Numbered from the stretch's first letter, positions 12,301 through 27,300 are shown. The stretch: DNA of 64,000 bases from Rugalucina vietnamica (GCA_964017185.1 OZ024871.1:25892488-25956487); one strand, 5' to 3'. The notes: generated by a model from the sequence alone, not told the origin. Numbers and translations: made by a program.

Positions 12301-15300
12301 AATGCAAAATGGTGACATGGTCATATTTTTCTTGATGGTTTTCAGAAAAGTAAGATTTTGAAAAATGCAGTTTCTTGAAGATGGTGTTTGGACAGTAATT
12401 GTTTTTCCAATCAACTTAAAGAAAATATCTTGGCTTCCAAGTTACTAGGGCTGCTTATAATTTTGATAATACAAATGAACAAGCTGATGTGAAATAATAT
12501 TTTAGACTCTCTCAGCATCAATAGATATAGATGGCTCAGAAGGTTTATAAACTTTGTTTTTAATATAATTTTCTCAAGATAAATACAAGCTGTAAGAAAT
12601 TGCTCCAACTTGATGGTAATAGGAGATTTAGCATTGATTTGCAGGTCTTTTGTTCAAATATGTAAAGCAAAGAAAGATCACTTGACTTGCCTTGAACCCG
12701 GTGAGTGACCATTTGTACAGTGTCTGTTTTGTATTTTCAGGCAACACCGAGGAAAGATCACAGGTCTTGCCTTCAACCCAGTGGGTGACTATTTGTACAG
12801 TGTCTGTTTTGTATTTTCAGGCAACACCGAGGAAAAATCACAGGTCTTGCCTTCAACCCAGTGGGCGACTACATATACAGTATCTGCTTTGTATTTTCAG
12901 ACAACACCGAGGAAAGATCACAGGCCTTGCTTTCAACCCAGTGGGCGACTATTTGTACAGTGTCTGTTCTATGGGTACACTGGCACTGTATGATGCAGCA
13001 GTAGAGAACTACCCCCTCCTGAGACTCCTGGGTAATGTAGCAGCCCGAGGGGAGAGGTTCTGTCCCGATGCCCTGGCGGTGAGCCCAGATGGTAGAAGAG
13101 TGGTCTTTATTGGACCAACTGAATACACAGTAACTGTGGTGGATTCTAAGTCATTGGATGAGGTAAATTTGATTTTTGTATCCTTTATTCTTATGTCATC
13201 GTGGTGCGACTGACTGAACTTGAAATGTTTGGCATAGGTTAAAGATAGATTATTTTACTAACAGTTATCATTATCCAGGGGGCCTGGATAGCATAGTGGT
13301 AAACACACTTAGTTGTCACTAAGGTTGCTGTTTTTCACGGGGTTTTTCGTTTTCCTCCAACACATTCAACCACATAATGCCAACAGTATTCTGTGCAATT
13401 CAAATGCTGAATTTCAAATGGAAATTTTTTGTTTATTGTGAGCTTATGGGATCTTGAAACGTTTCTTTTGTACCGTGTAAACCTTAAAGATGGTAAGAAA
13501 GTTAATAGGTGCTGACCACATTTACATAAACATAGTGTATCATTCCTTAAAACCTTAGTGTTCACAAAAATCTTCAATTACTGTACATTTTTTCAGACAT
13601 TGCGAGTAGACATCAGTAATATCAGTCCAGGTGATTCTACAAGGTCAAGGTTAGATACAGCTATGAAAGTTTCCTACGCCCCACTGAATGTCAACCATCT
13701 CTTAGTGGTCACTGCTAATAACAAACTACTCAAGTTTGAAGCTAGAACAGGAAGAATATTAACTGAGGTAACTAAAATTCTCCCCAGGATTTTGAAAATT
13801 GGAATAAAATTTATGTGTGATGCAATAGAGGGAAAAATTACTTCATATGTAGGGCTAGGCATCTATGACCTTTTAATTTTTAAGAATAACAATAGCTGTG
13901 TCTTGTTAAATTAATTTGCTACCAAACAAACTATATTGGTAAGTTGGCTTGCTTGATATTAACTGTCAATAGTCCTCAAGGCTGGTGCTATTGTAACTTT
14001 ATTTTCATTTTTGTTCAGTTTTTCTCCCCTTTCAAGACAATTTCTTTCATATTAGAAGGTCTGGTTAGTTGGTGGAGTGAAAATGAGAAAAAACATCTGG
14101 CATGCCCACAAGCAGAACTCGTCTCACATTTACCCTGTGCTGTTATAGCTTATATATAATCATTCATTGTAGATTGATCACATTCACCGCAGTGGTTGTA
14201 CCTCCCTGGCGGTGACTGAGACTGGTCGTCACTTAGCAACGGGAGGTGACAAGGTCATCAAAATATGGGATTACAGCATGAAACTAGATATCAACTTCCA
14301 AGTAAGCTGTCCTTTAGCAAGCCATTTTGAGGTTCTTATAGTACTAATTATAGCCCCGCTTTGAAAAAGTGGGGCTATACTGGATTCACCCTGTCCTTCC
14401 GTCGTTCTGTCCTTCCGTTATTCCGTCATTCCGTTATTCCGTTATTCCGTCCATAATTCTGTTACCACTCATAACTTGAGAACCAGTTGTAAGTCTTTAA
14501 CCAAATTTGGCATATGCATCAATATTGACAATATTAACTTATGTATAAATGCATGTCAGTTTCCCCAAATTTGCATAAGAGTTATTGCCCTTGGATGGCC
14601 CTATATTGACATCAGAATTTCGTTTCCGCTCAATATCTTGAGAACGAATTCACAGAATCCGACCAAATTTTGTATGCACATCATCATTGACAAGATCTAG
14701 CTTGGGATTGTTACCCGTCATTTTTCGCAAAATTTTGACGGGAGTTACGGCCCTTGATTGACGTCAGAATTTCGTTTCCGCTCAATATCTTGAGAACGAA
14801 TTGACAGAATCCGACCAAATTTTGTGTGCACATCAACATTGACAAGATCTAGCTTGGGATTGTTACCCGTCATTTTTCGCAAAATTCTGACGGAGTTGCG
14901 GCCCTTAATTGACGTCAGAATTTCGTTTCCGCTCAATATCTTGAGAACGAATCGACAGAATCAGACCAAATTTTGTGTGCACATCAACATTGACAAGATC
15001 TAGCTTGGGATTGTTACCCGTCATTTATCGCAAAATTTTGACGGAGTTACGGCCCTTATTTGGCGTCAGAATTTCGTTTCCGCTCAATATCTTGAAAACG
15101 AATTGACAGAATCTGACCAAATTTTGTTTGCACGTCATCATTGACAAGATCTAGCTTGGGATTGTTATCGGTTATTTTTTCTCAAAATTTTGACGGAGTA
15201 ACCGCCCTTGATTGACGTCAGAATTTCATTTCCGCTCAATATCTTGAGAACGAATTGACAGAATCCGACCAAATTTTGTATGCACATCATCATTGACAAG

Positions 15301-18300
15301 ATCTAGCTTGGGATTACTACCGGTCATTTTTCGCAAAATTTTGACGGAGTTACAGCCCTTGATTGACGTCAGAATTTTGTTTCCACTCAATATCTTGAGA
15401 ACAAATCGACAGAATCGGACCAAATTTTATGTACACATCAACATTGACAAGATCTAGCTTGGGATTGTTACCCGTCATTTTTTGCAAAATTTTGACGGAG
15501 TTACGGCCCTTGATTGACGTCAGAATTTCGTTTCTGCTCAATATCTTGAGAACGAATTGACAGAATCCGACCAAATTTTGTATGCACGTCATCATTGACA
15601 AGATCTAGCTTTGGATTGTTACCCGTCATTTTTCGCAAAATTTTGACGGAGTTACGGCCCTTGATTGACGTCAGAATTTTGTTTCCGCTCAATATCTTGA
15701 GAACGAATTGACAGAATCCGACCAAATTTTGTATGCACGTCATCATTGACTAGATCTAGCTTGGGATTGTTACCCATCATTTTTCGCAAAATTTTGACAG
15801 AGTTACGGCCCTTGATTGACTTCAGAATTTCGTTTCCGCTCAATATCTTGAGAACGAATTGACAGAATCCGACCAAATTTTGAATGCACATCATCATTGA
15901 CAAGATCTAGCTTGGGATTGTTACCTGTCATTTTTCGCAAAATTTTGAAGGAGTTACAGCCCTTGATTGACGTCAGAATTTTGTTTCCACTCAATATCTT
16001 GAGAACAAATCGACAGAATCGGACCAAATTTTGTATGCACATCAACATTGACAAGATCTAGCTTGGGATTGTTACCCGTCATTTTTCGCAAAATTTTGAC
16101 GGAGTTACGGCCCTTGATTGACGTCAGAATTTCATTTCCGCTCAATATCTTGAGAACGAATTGACAGAATCCGACCAAATTTTGTATGCACGTCATCATT
16201 GACAAGATCTAGCTTGGGATTGTTACCCGTCATTTTTCGCAAAATTTTGACGGAGTTACGGCCCTTGATTGACGTCAGAATTTCGTTTCCGCTCAATATC
16301 TTGAGAACGAATTGACAGATTCCGACCAAATTTTGTATGCACGTCATCATTGACAAGATGTAGCTTGGGATTGTTACCCATCATTTTTCACAAAATTTTG
16401 ACGGAGTTACGGCCCTTGATTGACTTCAGAATTTCGTTTCCGCTCAATATCTTGAGAATGAATTGACAGAATCCGACCAAATTTTGTATGCACATCATCA
16501 TTGACAAGATCTAGCTTGGGATTGTTACCCGTCATTTTTCGCAAAATTTTGACGGAGTTACGGCCCCTGATTGACGTCAGAATTTCGTTTCCGCTCAATA
16601 TCTTGAGAACGAATTGACAGATTCCGACCAAATTTTGTATGCACGTCATCATTGACAAGATGTAGCTTGGGATTGTTACCCATCATTTTTCGCAAAATTT
16701 TGACAGAGTTACGGCCCTTGATTGACTTCAGAATTTCGTTTCCGCTCAATATCTTGAGAATGAATTGACAGAATCCGACCAAATTTTGTATGCACATCAT
16801 CATTGACAAGATCTAGCTTGGGATTGTTACCCGTCATTTTTCGCAAAATTTTGACGGAGTTATGGCCATTTATTGAGGTCAGAATTTCTTTCCGCTCAAT
16901 ATCTTAAGAACGAATTGACATAATCAGACCAAATTTTGTATGCGCATCAATATTGACGAGATCTAGCTTGTGATAGTTACCTGTTATTGTTTTTTCACCC
17001 TGCAAAAAAGCTGAGAAGCGGGGCTATAGTCAGATTCTCTGACAATTCTAGTTAACTCTTAACACCCAGGATGTGGGTGTCAACTTGTAATTTTAGTGCT
17101 CTACCGTAAATATGTAAATGATCACACAAACATACTTTTCAATAATACATGTATTTGCAACTTTGAATTTGTGAATTCAGAGTTCTCACTAATGAAGACT
17201 TTCTATATTAAAGCTTTTATGGTTGCAGGAACACCCATTGCAAAATCAAGACTTCCTAATTACAGTACAACCTCATTATAACACTATCTTTTGGGTCCAT
17301 AGAAACAAACCATGTTATATGTGAAACTGTGTCATAATGAGGTTACTTAGTGTAGACATATAGCAAAATAGTCAATTTGGGTGTCATGATAGGGCTGTGT
17401 TATAATGAAAATCGCATTATAGTGAGGCATGTTATAATGAGGTTGAAGTGTATTTGAAGATAAAAAATTTGCAAACTAATAAAAGAAAAGAACACAGAAA
17501 GTTCCAATCTTGCTGTATCCAAACTTTCCTATTACAGGTATTCATAGGTCACTCTGAGAATGTGTCCCGTATCCTGTTCACCCCGGACAACAAGAGCCTG
17601 CTGAGTGTCGGTGAGGCCATCTATCTCTGGGACTTCCTGGCGGTCAGGCCACCCTCTCCTACTGAGTAAGGACATTTCAGTCTCATTGTGACAAAACATG
17701 TTTCCATGGTGGAAAAATCAGCCTCAAATTGGGTCTAGAAGTAAAAAAAAAACTGCCTGTAAATACTGAAAAAAAGAAGAAAAAAACACATGCGGTAGAG
17801 ATTTCAGGTTCAGATTACCAAACCTAGTAATTTCTCCAGCTTATAAATTTTAAGTTAAAATGCTGACAATTGTTGGTATTTTAACACTGAGTTGGGCATG
17901 AAAAAAAAATGTATCTCAGGGCCACGCTACCCAAGAATATAAATGGCACGATCTTTGAGCTGCGACATGAGAAAAACAGTCGTCAGGGTTTTCATCCCAG
18001 TCGTACACAAACCGGCCTGTGCAGCTACAGAAGATGGCTGAAAGCTTGAAGTTTCGGATTTAAGAAGAAGAGGAAATGTACTATCTGTGTAACGAAAGCA
18101 AAGGCTCTGATCAGCTGTGCAGTTACTGCGAAGCTGATCTGCACCATTGTTTTCTTGCATAGGCAAAAATCTGTTTTTTTTGTTGTTTTTTTCATATCTT
18201 ATTTTGTTGATATCATTTGAAAAATGAGAAGCTTAAAAGGAAGGCCTGTCTCCTTGTCATTTTCTTATTTCCATTTCTGAAAGTAGCTGATCTTGAATTT

Positions 18301-21300
18301 AATGGTACATAAATTTTCACTATTTCAGAGGAAATTTCAATGAAAAAGACTATATGGTCCGGCGCATAGAGAAACCCAGTTTAGACTATGGTGACACTTA
18401 CAGTCCAGGGAGAAGGGGCCTAGGGGACTCGTACATGGATGTACCTAGGAGATCCCCACCCCGTCCTGCCAGTGTTGGGTCCCCGGGGAGAATAGCTGAT
18501 CTTAGCTCTATTAGGAGGGAGCCTGGGGATGGTAGGTTTGGAAAAGGATAAAAAATATCATGGTTTTCTTGACTTTCAGTTTGAAAATTTCATTTTTTTA
18601 TTGTTACCTAACATGCTTCAAGCATGTGAATGGCAAAGACACTTTAATTTTTCAGATGTGGCTTAAAGGTTCTTGAACAGCTAGAATGTCTCTCTTTGTT
18701 GTTGATTTGAAATTACTGTACTAATTATAAGGTTTCAGTTGCATATTTCCAGCAAGGCTTTTCTTATCCATTTGGAATGTTTATAGTAATTTATAGAGAG
18801 TAAGCTTCTCAGGTGTTGAGTATTTTCTTCTATATTTTAGATGGTTTTGAGACTGTGATCTCAGAAAGGGAGACAACTTTGTTTGACCATGAAGTAACTC
18901 CTGATAAAATAGAGGAATCTGTACATGTTAATGAGTTTGATACTGGTACTAAATAGGGAGCATCATTATTTACATATTATATAGTAGAATCAGACTAACA
19001 AGTAGAAAAAGTACATATCAAATAGTAATAAATACATGTCATCGTCATCTGTCCTCTACTGCCTTACAAAGTCTCTGGATTATATAGCTGCTGCAATGTC
19101 AAATACAAACTTTTCAACAGATAGTTACTTTATGGCAACTTTCTTAGTTTTGCGCCTTTCAAGTTTACACAGTCGTCTTATGAAAGCATTTACACTAGAT
19201 AATATAGCATAGTACTGCTTTACATACAAGAATCACTAACTCATGCAAGGGTAGACAAGTATATTGAAAAAAAGATGATTATTGAAAGATTTTTTAGTCA
19301 AAATATGTGACTGTAGATCAGTTAGAAAATACATATGTTCATTTATTCATATATGCTATGTTTATGTTTTAATCCATGGTATCAGCACTGTATATAAGTA
19401 GTGTCACTTGCTTCAAGATATTACATGTACAAAAGTTGTCATAGTCTTAGATGGCATAAAAACATCAATAGTGTTTCTTTGATATATAATTTCATTTTCA
19501 TCAAATATGTATTCATGGGGAAGTGGGGTGGCCTAGTGGTAGAGCTTTGGACACCGAATCAAGAGATCCTTGTTTCAAACCACACTGGCCCAGGGTTGTG
19601 CCCTTGAGCAAGACACAAATCCCCATTGTACTGGTTAATACCCAGGAAGTGGTGACTGTGTCCCAATATTACTTAAAAATTGTTGACTGGATTGTTAATA
19701 CACAAATCAGACAAACTTAAACAAAACTGTTTATCTTCAAATGCAGTCTTTCTGACCAATTTAAGTAGAACAATTTATTTCTTAAGTCATTCTTTCTCCT
19801 TTTTTTTTTCTTCTTCTTGGCCTTCCTCAAAAAACAATACATTCTTTTTATGAAATGCTACATGCTGAAACAAGTATGTCCATCCTCATTGAAAGTTATA
19901 ATAGTTATCCCAGCAGGCACATGACGTCGAATCAACGTCGATGCGACGTCATGACGTCGCATCAACGTTGATTTGACGTCATTATGACATCATGTGCCCG
20001 CTGGGTATAATAACTAAAATGACAACTGTCAAGATGTTAACCCTTTCAAAACTTTCCTATTTCTAGATGACATTGAGTCAGTGACGGATGAGAAAGAGAC
20101 ACTGCTAGCTGGTAAAGGACTGAGGGACAGACACACCAGGCCACCTCACGACTCAATATATAATACTGTAAGCAAGATATTACTGTAAACCAATTTATTT
20201 TAGTGAATAGTTTACTTTTGAGAGAAAGAATAATTTGAGAAATTGAATCACAACCAAATTCTCCATTTTTCGTCTACTGTATGTTTCCCTGCAAAAGTCA
20301 GTTTGCAAAAAATAAATTGCTGCAAAAATGCCAATATAGACAATCTCCTGACATGTATTAGCAGTGAAAATTAGTTGTGTAACAGTATTTTAAAGAAAGT
20401 CTGCAAAACAAATTGTAAAAACAAAATGTAAAACAAAGATGATACAAATTTATACATTCATTAGCCATATGTTGCCATGGCAATCAGATAGTACAGGTCA
20501 TTATTTTTTTACTGACCATTTATGAGGAAGAAAGGTGGCATGCTCTTCCCCTTTCAGTTTTTATCCCTGATTCAGTCAAGAAATTAATCTCCTATTATTA
20601 CATTTTACAGATAGACACAACAGATCACTTTGGACAGAGTTCCTACCCACAGAAACATGTCCGGTACGCAACTCCTCAGAGAATGCCCTGTAAGGTGGCA
20701 GCCCCTAGTGGCCGTACACCTAAGAAGGCGAGAGGGGACAGAGAGGAAACAGAAGTCATCAAACCACAGGCAGCTAAACACTTTGTACAGAGAGAGAAGA
20801 AATATGCCATGGCACAGGTAAGATTACAGTTTGATTACAGTTGAGGCTGGCCATGCGACCAACTGTCATAGCAACTTCCTTACATCAGTGACCATAATCA
20901 GGAGCATTCTTCTAGGTGAACTGATCTCTCTGCCTGACAGGACCAATGGCCACTCAAGTTTAGACCAAAATGTTTAACAGCATAAGCAACTTTTCATTTG
21001 TATTATATTAGTGTAATGGTTAGAGCATTGGTTTCAGGAGCAGGAGGTTGTGGGTTTGATCCCGAGCCGCGTCATCCTAAGACATTCAAAATGGTACTAG
21101 TGGCTTCCTTGCTTGGCACTCAGCACTATAAGGCTAGCAATGGGACATGTCTGTCTTGGTGGAAAATGTTCATTTTGACTCAATAAAGGCAAACTGTCCA
21201 AAGGGTGTAACATTATTTTTAAATAGATTTTTAGGATGATAATGGCAGATTCTGGTACATGTAGTTTGGACAGTCTAATTATTACATGTGTTGGTAGCTG

Positions 21301-24300
21301 CCTCCTTTAGCACAGGAGTGTCATCTTTGTCTGTCACATCATTCAGAATCAGACCTGTCTTGAAGTCACATGATTGCTTATTTTTGAGCCCTCACATCAG
21401 AAAACCAACAATCTGGGTTTCCTACCAGGTCCAACCTAAACTGTACTGTTACAGAAGCAGGCTAGAATCTTGAAATTTCAGAAGAAGAGGGATTGTACCA
21501 TCTGTGCAGCAAAAACAAAGACACTGATCGGCTGTGTAGTTACTGCACAGCGATCTGCTTCTTTGTTTTCAACTATGTATGTTGTTGGTTTTCTTATGCC
21601 AAAACTCATTTTTTTCTTTCAGAGGCGTTACACAGCACCTCCTAATCAAGCTGGACTGAAATTGAAGTCTATTATAGGATATAACGGCAATGGGAGAGAC
21701 AATATGGTTTGGCATCCTGATACTGGTAGGTCAATCATGCTTCTAATAATATGAGCCTCCTGATGGGAAAACCAACAATCTGCATAGGCGAAAACAAAGA
21801 CGCAGATCAGCTTCGCGGTAACCGCGAAGCTGATCAGCGCCTTTGTTTTCGCTACTCGGATAGTACAATTCCTCTTCTACTTAAATCCGAAATTTCAAGC
21901 TTCTAGATCTTTTCTGTGCTTGTACAGGCCGGTTTGTATCAGACCTGTTCGGAAACCACATTGTTGGTTTTCCCATGCGGCGGCTCATATCTCTGATTTA
22001 TAGCCAGAGCAACTGCATACTATAAACCATTATTTATTTTACTTCAATTACACACAAAGCTCATAAATATTATTTACTTGTTCATGGACTTCTGTGACTG
22101 AACATGGTGGAGGAAACCTCAGAATCAAGGTAAATCCACTTACTTTGGATGAGCGACCATGACCCTGTCACATGCCTTGGCGGCTTGGCCATGATTTGAA
22201 CTTGGACTGGAGAGGTGATAAGCGAGTGTGTTTACCACTATGCTATTCAGGCCCCAGTTTGATAAAGAACTGAAACTGTCTGTTTGAAGTATGGGTTATA
22301 AACTACCCACTTTATGCACAAGATTGCATCAAATTGAATTAGAAGTGTCATTCGATCAGGTCAAAGACTTTGCTGTTCATTATTAGCTAATTTGCTACTT
22401 TCTGATTCTACATGTTGAATTGTAATACTCTTTGGTCAACTTAATCGAGCAGGTGCATTTTAGATCTTATTTCTTCATCTAGCTGATGCATTCTCTTTCA
22501 GGATTATTTGTGTACACAAGTGGTAATATGATAATCCTAGAAGATCTCAACAATAGTAGTCAGAAACACTTGAGTGGTCATGTAGAGGAAATATCAACAC
22601 TGGCTCTACAGAATGATTGCCAGGTAAGCTTGTAATAAAAGATTTTCTTGCTCACCAGTAAGAGGAATCCCTTGTTTTAACCTGGATGAGAAATTCTTGC
22701 CCATTTTATCTAACCGTAGGAGGATGTCCATCATTTGTAAAGGACATTAACTGCTCTCATCAGATTTATAAATATATTCTGTTTCAAAAAAGCAGAAGCA
22801 ACTGAAGGATACTCCAAAGTATATATAATAATAATAAAGTGAAAGAGAATCTTGCCTCATGGTCTTAAGAAGTACAGGAAAAAAATATGTCATGAGTATA
22901 AGATGGGGATTGACAAATCAGTCTTTTGGGTCAAAGAACCACTACTACACCAATTATTTTGATAACAAAAACTTAGAATTTAAACATTTTGTATGTTACA
23001 GGTATTAGCATCAGCCAGTGGAAGTTTTGATTTATCTGGAAGTCAGATCTGTATCTGGGACCTACAACAACTTGTGTGTAAGAAGGTTCTGTCACATCAT
23101 GAGTTTGATATTGTGTGTCTTGTGTTACAGGTATTAGCATCAGCCAGTGGAAGTTTTGGTTTATCTGGAAGTCAGATCTGTATCTGGGACCTACAACAAC
23201 TTGTGTGTAAGAAGGTTCTGTCACATCATGAGTTTGACATTGTATGTCTTGCCTACTCCAGAGATGATAAATTCCTCGTTTCTGTTGGTGAGTATACCTT
23301 AGGCATGAAAAATAATCTCTGTGTTTCAGGTTACATGAAATCTATGTGTTTCAGGTTACATGAAATTTTAGAATGGGGTCGGTAGGATGGAAAACTTTTT
23401 TATTATGATCAATTTTTGTTTACATGGAGGAGATTGGATAACAGAACGGCTGAATTGGAAAATCTCTTTGAAATCCTTTAAAACTGCTTAAAAATGTTTG
23501 GGTTGGGGATATAAAAAATTAGACACAGTCTTAACATATGCATGTACCTGCTCTTGTCACATTAGAGAGAAAAACAGGTACATCTTGTGATGAGTGTGTT
23601 GTTACGTGCCAGGCGTAACTAGAAGATTAAGGAAACCAACAAGTTGGTTAGCCAGCAACAAGCTTTGTTTAAAATTTAACAAATCTATTTAGAAGTGATT
23701 TAACCAGTAATTACATGTGAAACAATCAAAAGCATATATACAATCAAACAAAAATGAAAGTACAATACCTTTCAAGATGTTAATTCCCTTAAAGAATGTC
23801 TGAATGTCCCTCAGAATTTTTTAACACAAGTCTGTATCAGTTTCTGATCCCAAGAATTAAAGTTTGTTTCAAAATAGCACTATGTCCCAATCCAGAATCG
23901 AATATCACAAAGTAATCCAAGAATAAGTTTAAATTCCAGTAAGATAGATTTTGACTTCTTAATAGTAACAGTACCCAAAGATTGTCCTTATGAAAATTTG
24001 TAGCCCTTATATAGCACTGAGGAACATTCAGGATTCTTCCAGCAAATTCTATGATATCATATACTAAAAATAACAAGTTGTTTACCAAAATTTAATGCTC
24101 TGGAATATTCTAGAGAGGCCATTATCCTTCCATAAAATTCCACAATATTCTTTTGACATAAAAAAAAAGATTTTTCTAGAAGATTCTACATCTTTGGTTC
24201 TTTCAGATTTTTCCGGACTTTTCCGTCAAAGAACAATTTGAAATTTCTAGAAAATTCTGAAGTAAACAACCTGTTTATGTCCAATATCTGGGACACTAAA

Positions 24301-27300
24301 AGTAAATAATTGCTAAGGACAACAAGTAAACATATGTATAACATCATACTTTCCTGGGCATACTCCCTTGGGAAGTTTACCAGTACTGAATGCACATCTT
24401 TCAACAAGTAACTGTCATACATAACACTTCCCCTCTTCAAAGAAAAGAAAGTTTTATAAAATAAAGCTTTCTTTTGCAATACTGGATAATTTTATACAAT
24501 ATGTTTAGCAAAATTTGTGCAAAACTAATCAAATACAACAGCACAAAGCTGGACATCAGCATTGTAGAGGCACTTAAGCTCTGCTTAGGGTGTCTGGAAT
24601 GATATTATCTCTTCCTCGGATATGTCTGATGTCAAGATTGTGCTCTTGCAACATGAGACTCCACCTGAGTAAACGCTGGTTCTTGTTTTTCATTTTATGT
24701 ATGAAAGTCAGTGGATTGTGGTCACTGAAGACAACAATTGGTGCATGTGAAGAAGCTAAGTAAACTTCAAAGTGCTGAAGCGCAAGGATTAGAGATAGGC
24801 ATTCTTTCTCTATGGTAGAGTAATTTCTCTGATGCTTGTTAAACTTTTTGGAAAAATAACAAACAGGATGGTCAACACCATTGCCATCTTCTTGCAACAA
24901 TACACTGCCTGCACCAACATCACTGGCATCTACAGCCAACTTGAACTCTTTGTCAAAACTTGGTGCTAAGAGAACCGGAGCACTTCTAAGTATGGCCTTG
25001 AGCTTATCAAATGACTTCTGGCAGTCATCTGTCCAAACATACTTGGCCTTCTTACCAAGCAAGTTTGTCAGAGGCTCAGCTATAGCCGAGAAGTTGTTGC
25101 AGAATTTCCTGTAATATCCAGCCATACCCAGAAAGCGCATCAGTTGTCTTTTGCTAGTAGGTACAGGAAAATCTGAGATAGCCTCAACTTTAGCTTCTAC
25201 AGGTTTTACCTGACCTTGACCTACAATGTGTCCAAGAAATGTCAAGTTTGCATGGCAAAATTCACTTTTTGCCAAGTTCACAGTTAGTTTAGCATCACTT
25301 AGCCGGTCAAAGAATGTTCTGATTGTCTGCAAGTGTTGTTGCCACTCCTCACTGAAGATAATAGCGTCGTCGATATAGGCTTTACAGCCATCCAGATTGG
25401 AAATCAAACTGTTGACCAGCCGCTGAAAAGTCGCAGGCGAGTTCTTCATTCCAAATGGCATGACTTTATACTGGTACAGTCCATCTGGTGTAACAAATGC
25501 CGAGATCTCCTTTGCTCTGTCCGTGAGGGGTATCTGCCAAAATCCCTTTAGCAGATCGAACTTTGTAACATACTTGGCATGTCCAATATTATCAATGCAG
25601 TCATCGATTCGTGGGATGGGAAAAGTGTCTGTTTTAGTGACAGAATTGACTTTTCGATAGTCTGTGCACATTCTAAATGTCCCGTCTGGCTTTGGTACAA
25701 GAATACAAGGAGAACTCCATTCACTTTGGCTGGGTTCAATGAAATCATTGTCCAGCAAATATTGAACTTCTTCCCTGAGATATTGCTGTTTTACAGGGTT
25801 CATTCTGTAAGGATGTTGCTTTACAGGTTTTGAACCTTCAATAATGTCAACATCATGATAGATTTTGTCAGTTCTGGATGGAATGTCCGGAAATAAGTGC
25901 TCATATTCGAGAACTAACTGTTTCAGTTCAAGTCTTTTGTCTGAATCAAGGTGAGACAGTTTCTGGTCAAGATTCTGTAGTATGTCAGAATTCTGGAGTT
26001 TCGATGACGAGGGATCAGATTTCTCCAAGTTGAAGTCCTCAGAGTCCATTTGATTTTCATGAGGGACAGAATTAACTATATTTACTGATGAAATAACAGA
26101 ACTATCCCTATCAATATACTTCTTGAGCATATTAATGTGACATAGCTGTTTTTGCTTGCGCCTCCCAGGAGTGTTAACAATGTAATTCACGTCACTTAAC
26201 TTTTTGTCAACAGTATACGGGCCATAATATCTAGCTTGTAAAGGTCTGCCAGGAATGGGCAATAGAGCAAGTACCTTGTCTCCAGGTTCAAAATTTCTGT
26301 CTTTAGCATTTTCATCATAACGAATCTTCATTTTGCTTTGAGCAGATTTGAGATTGGACTGAGCTGCATCACAGGCCTTTGATAGTCTGTTTTTGAAATC
26401 AGACACATACTGAAGTAAGTTCAAAGAACTGTCATCATCTGAGAGAAATTTCTCTTTTAGAAGTTTTAACGGTCCACGTACAGTGTGCCCAAAAACAAGC
26501 TCAAATGGGCTGAACCCCAGAGACTCTTGTACAGATTCTCTTACAGCAAATAGAAGCAAGTGTATGCCTTCATCCCAATCTTTTTCAGTGTCAAAGCAGT
26601 AAGATCTGATCATGTTTTTCAAAGTTTGATGGAATCTTTCTAAGGCACCTTGGCTTTCAGGGTGGTAAGCCGATGACTTGTATTGCTTAATTCTAAGTTC
26701 GTACATAACTTGCTGAAAAATTCCTGACATAAAATTTGAGCCCTGGTCTGACTGGATAGATTTTGGGAGGCCTACAAATGTGAAGAACTTCACAAGTGCA
26801 TTAACTATTGTTTTAGCCTTGATATTTCTGAGTGGGATAGCTTCAGGAAAGCGAGTTGAAGCACACATTATAGTCAGAAGATATTCACAACCTTTCTTTG
26901 TTTTGGGTAAGGGACCTACACAATCAATAATCACTCTGCTGAAAGGTTCATCAAAGGCAGGAATGGGCTGTAACTGAGCTTTAGGAATAGTCTGATTGGG
27001 TTTTCCTACCATCTGACAAGTGTGGCAGGATTTGCAGTGTTGAGATACATCAGATTTTATTCCTGGCCAGTAGAAATGATTAAGGATCTTGTGATAGGTC
27101 TTATTTACACCTAAATGGCCTGACATTGGAGTTTCATGGGCCAAGTTTAAGATTTCAGGGCGATAAACCCTAGGGATCACAATTTGGTGGTTAACAGTCC
27201 ACTCATCTTCTGCTGAGACATCTGGAGGACGCCATTTTCGCATTAATATGCCATTTTTGACATAATAGCAAACAGGGACCTGGGATATTTCTTTTTCATC

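Noticed and set aside
12692..13213. 173-codon frame reading through the 80-bp repeats into exon 12
   Set aside because: The first part is the exon head and intron tail read in wrong frames. Only the part from 12901 matches the family.
14745..16809. A ladder of overlapping ~83-codon open frames on the minus strand
   Set aside because: They recur every 151 bp and are the same tandem unit read again and again, each running about 100 bp into the next. The unit length is not a multiple of three, and no protein feature is present.
14470..16985. Regular repeats that might suggest a CRISPR-like array
   Set aside because: The whole 151-bp unit is repeated with no variable spacers, and the context is an intron of an animal gene.
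26780..26977. Short plus-strand frames antisense to pol
   Set aside because: They are shadows of the long pol frame on the other strand and have no support of their own.
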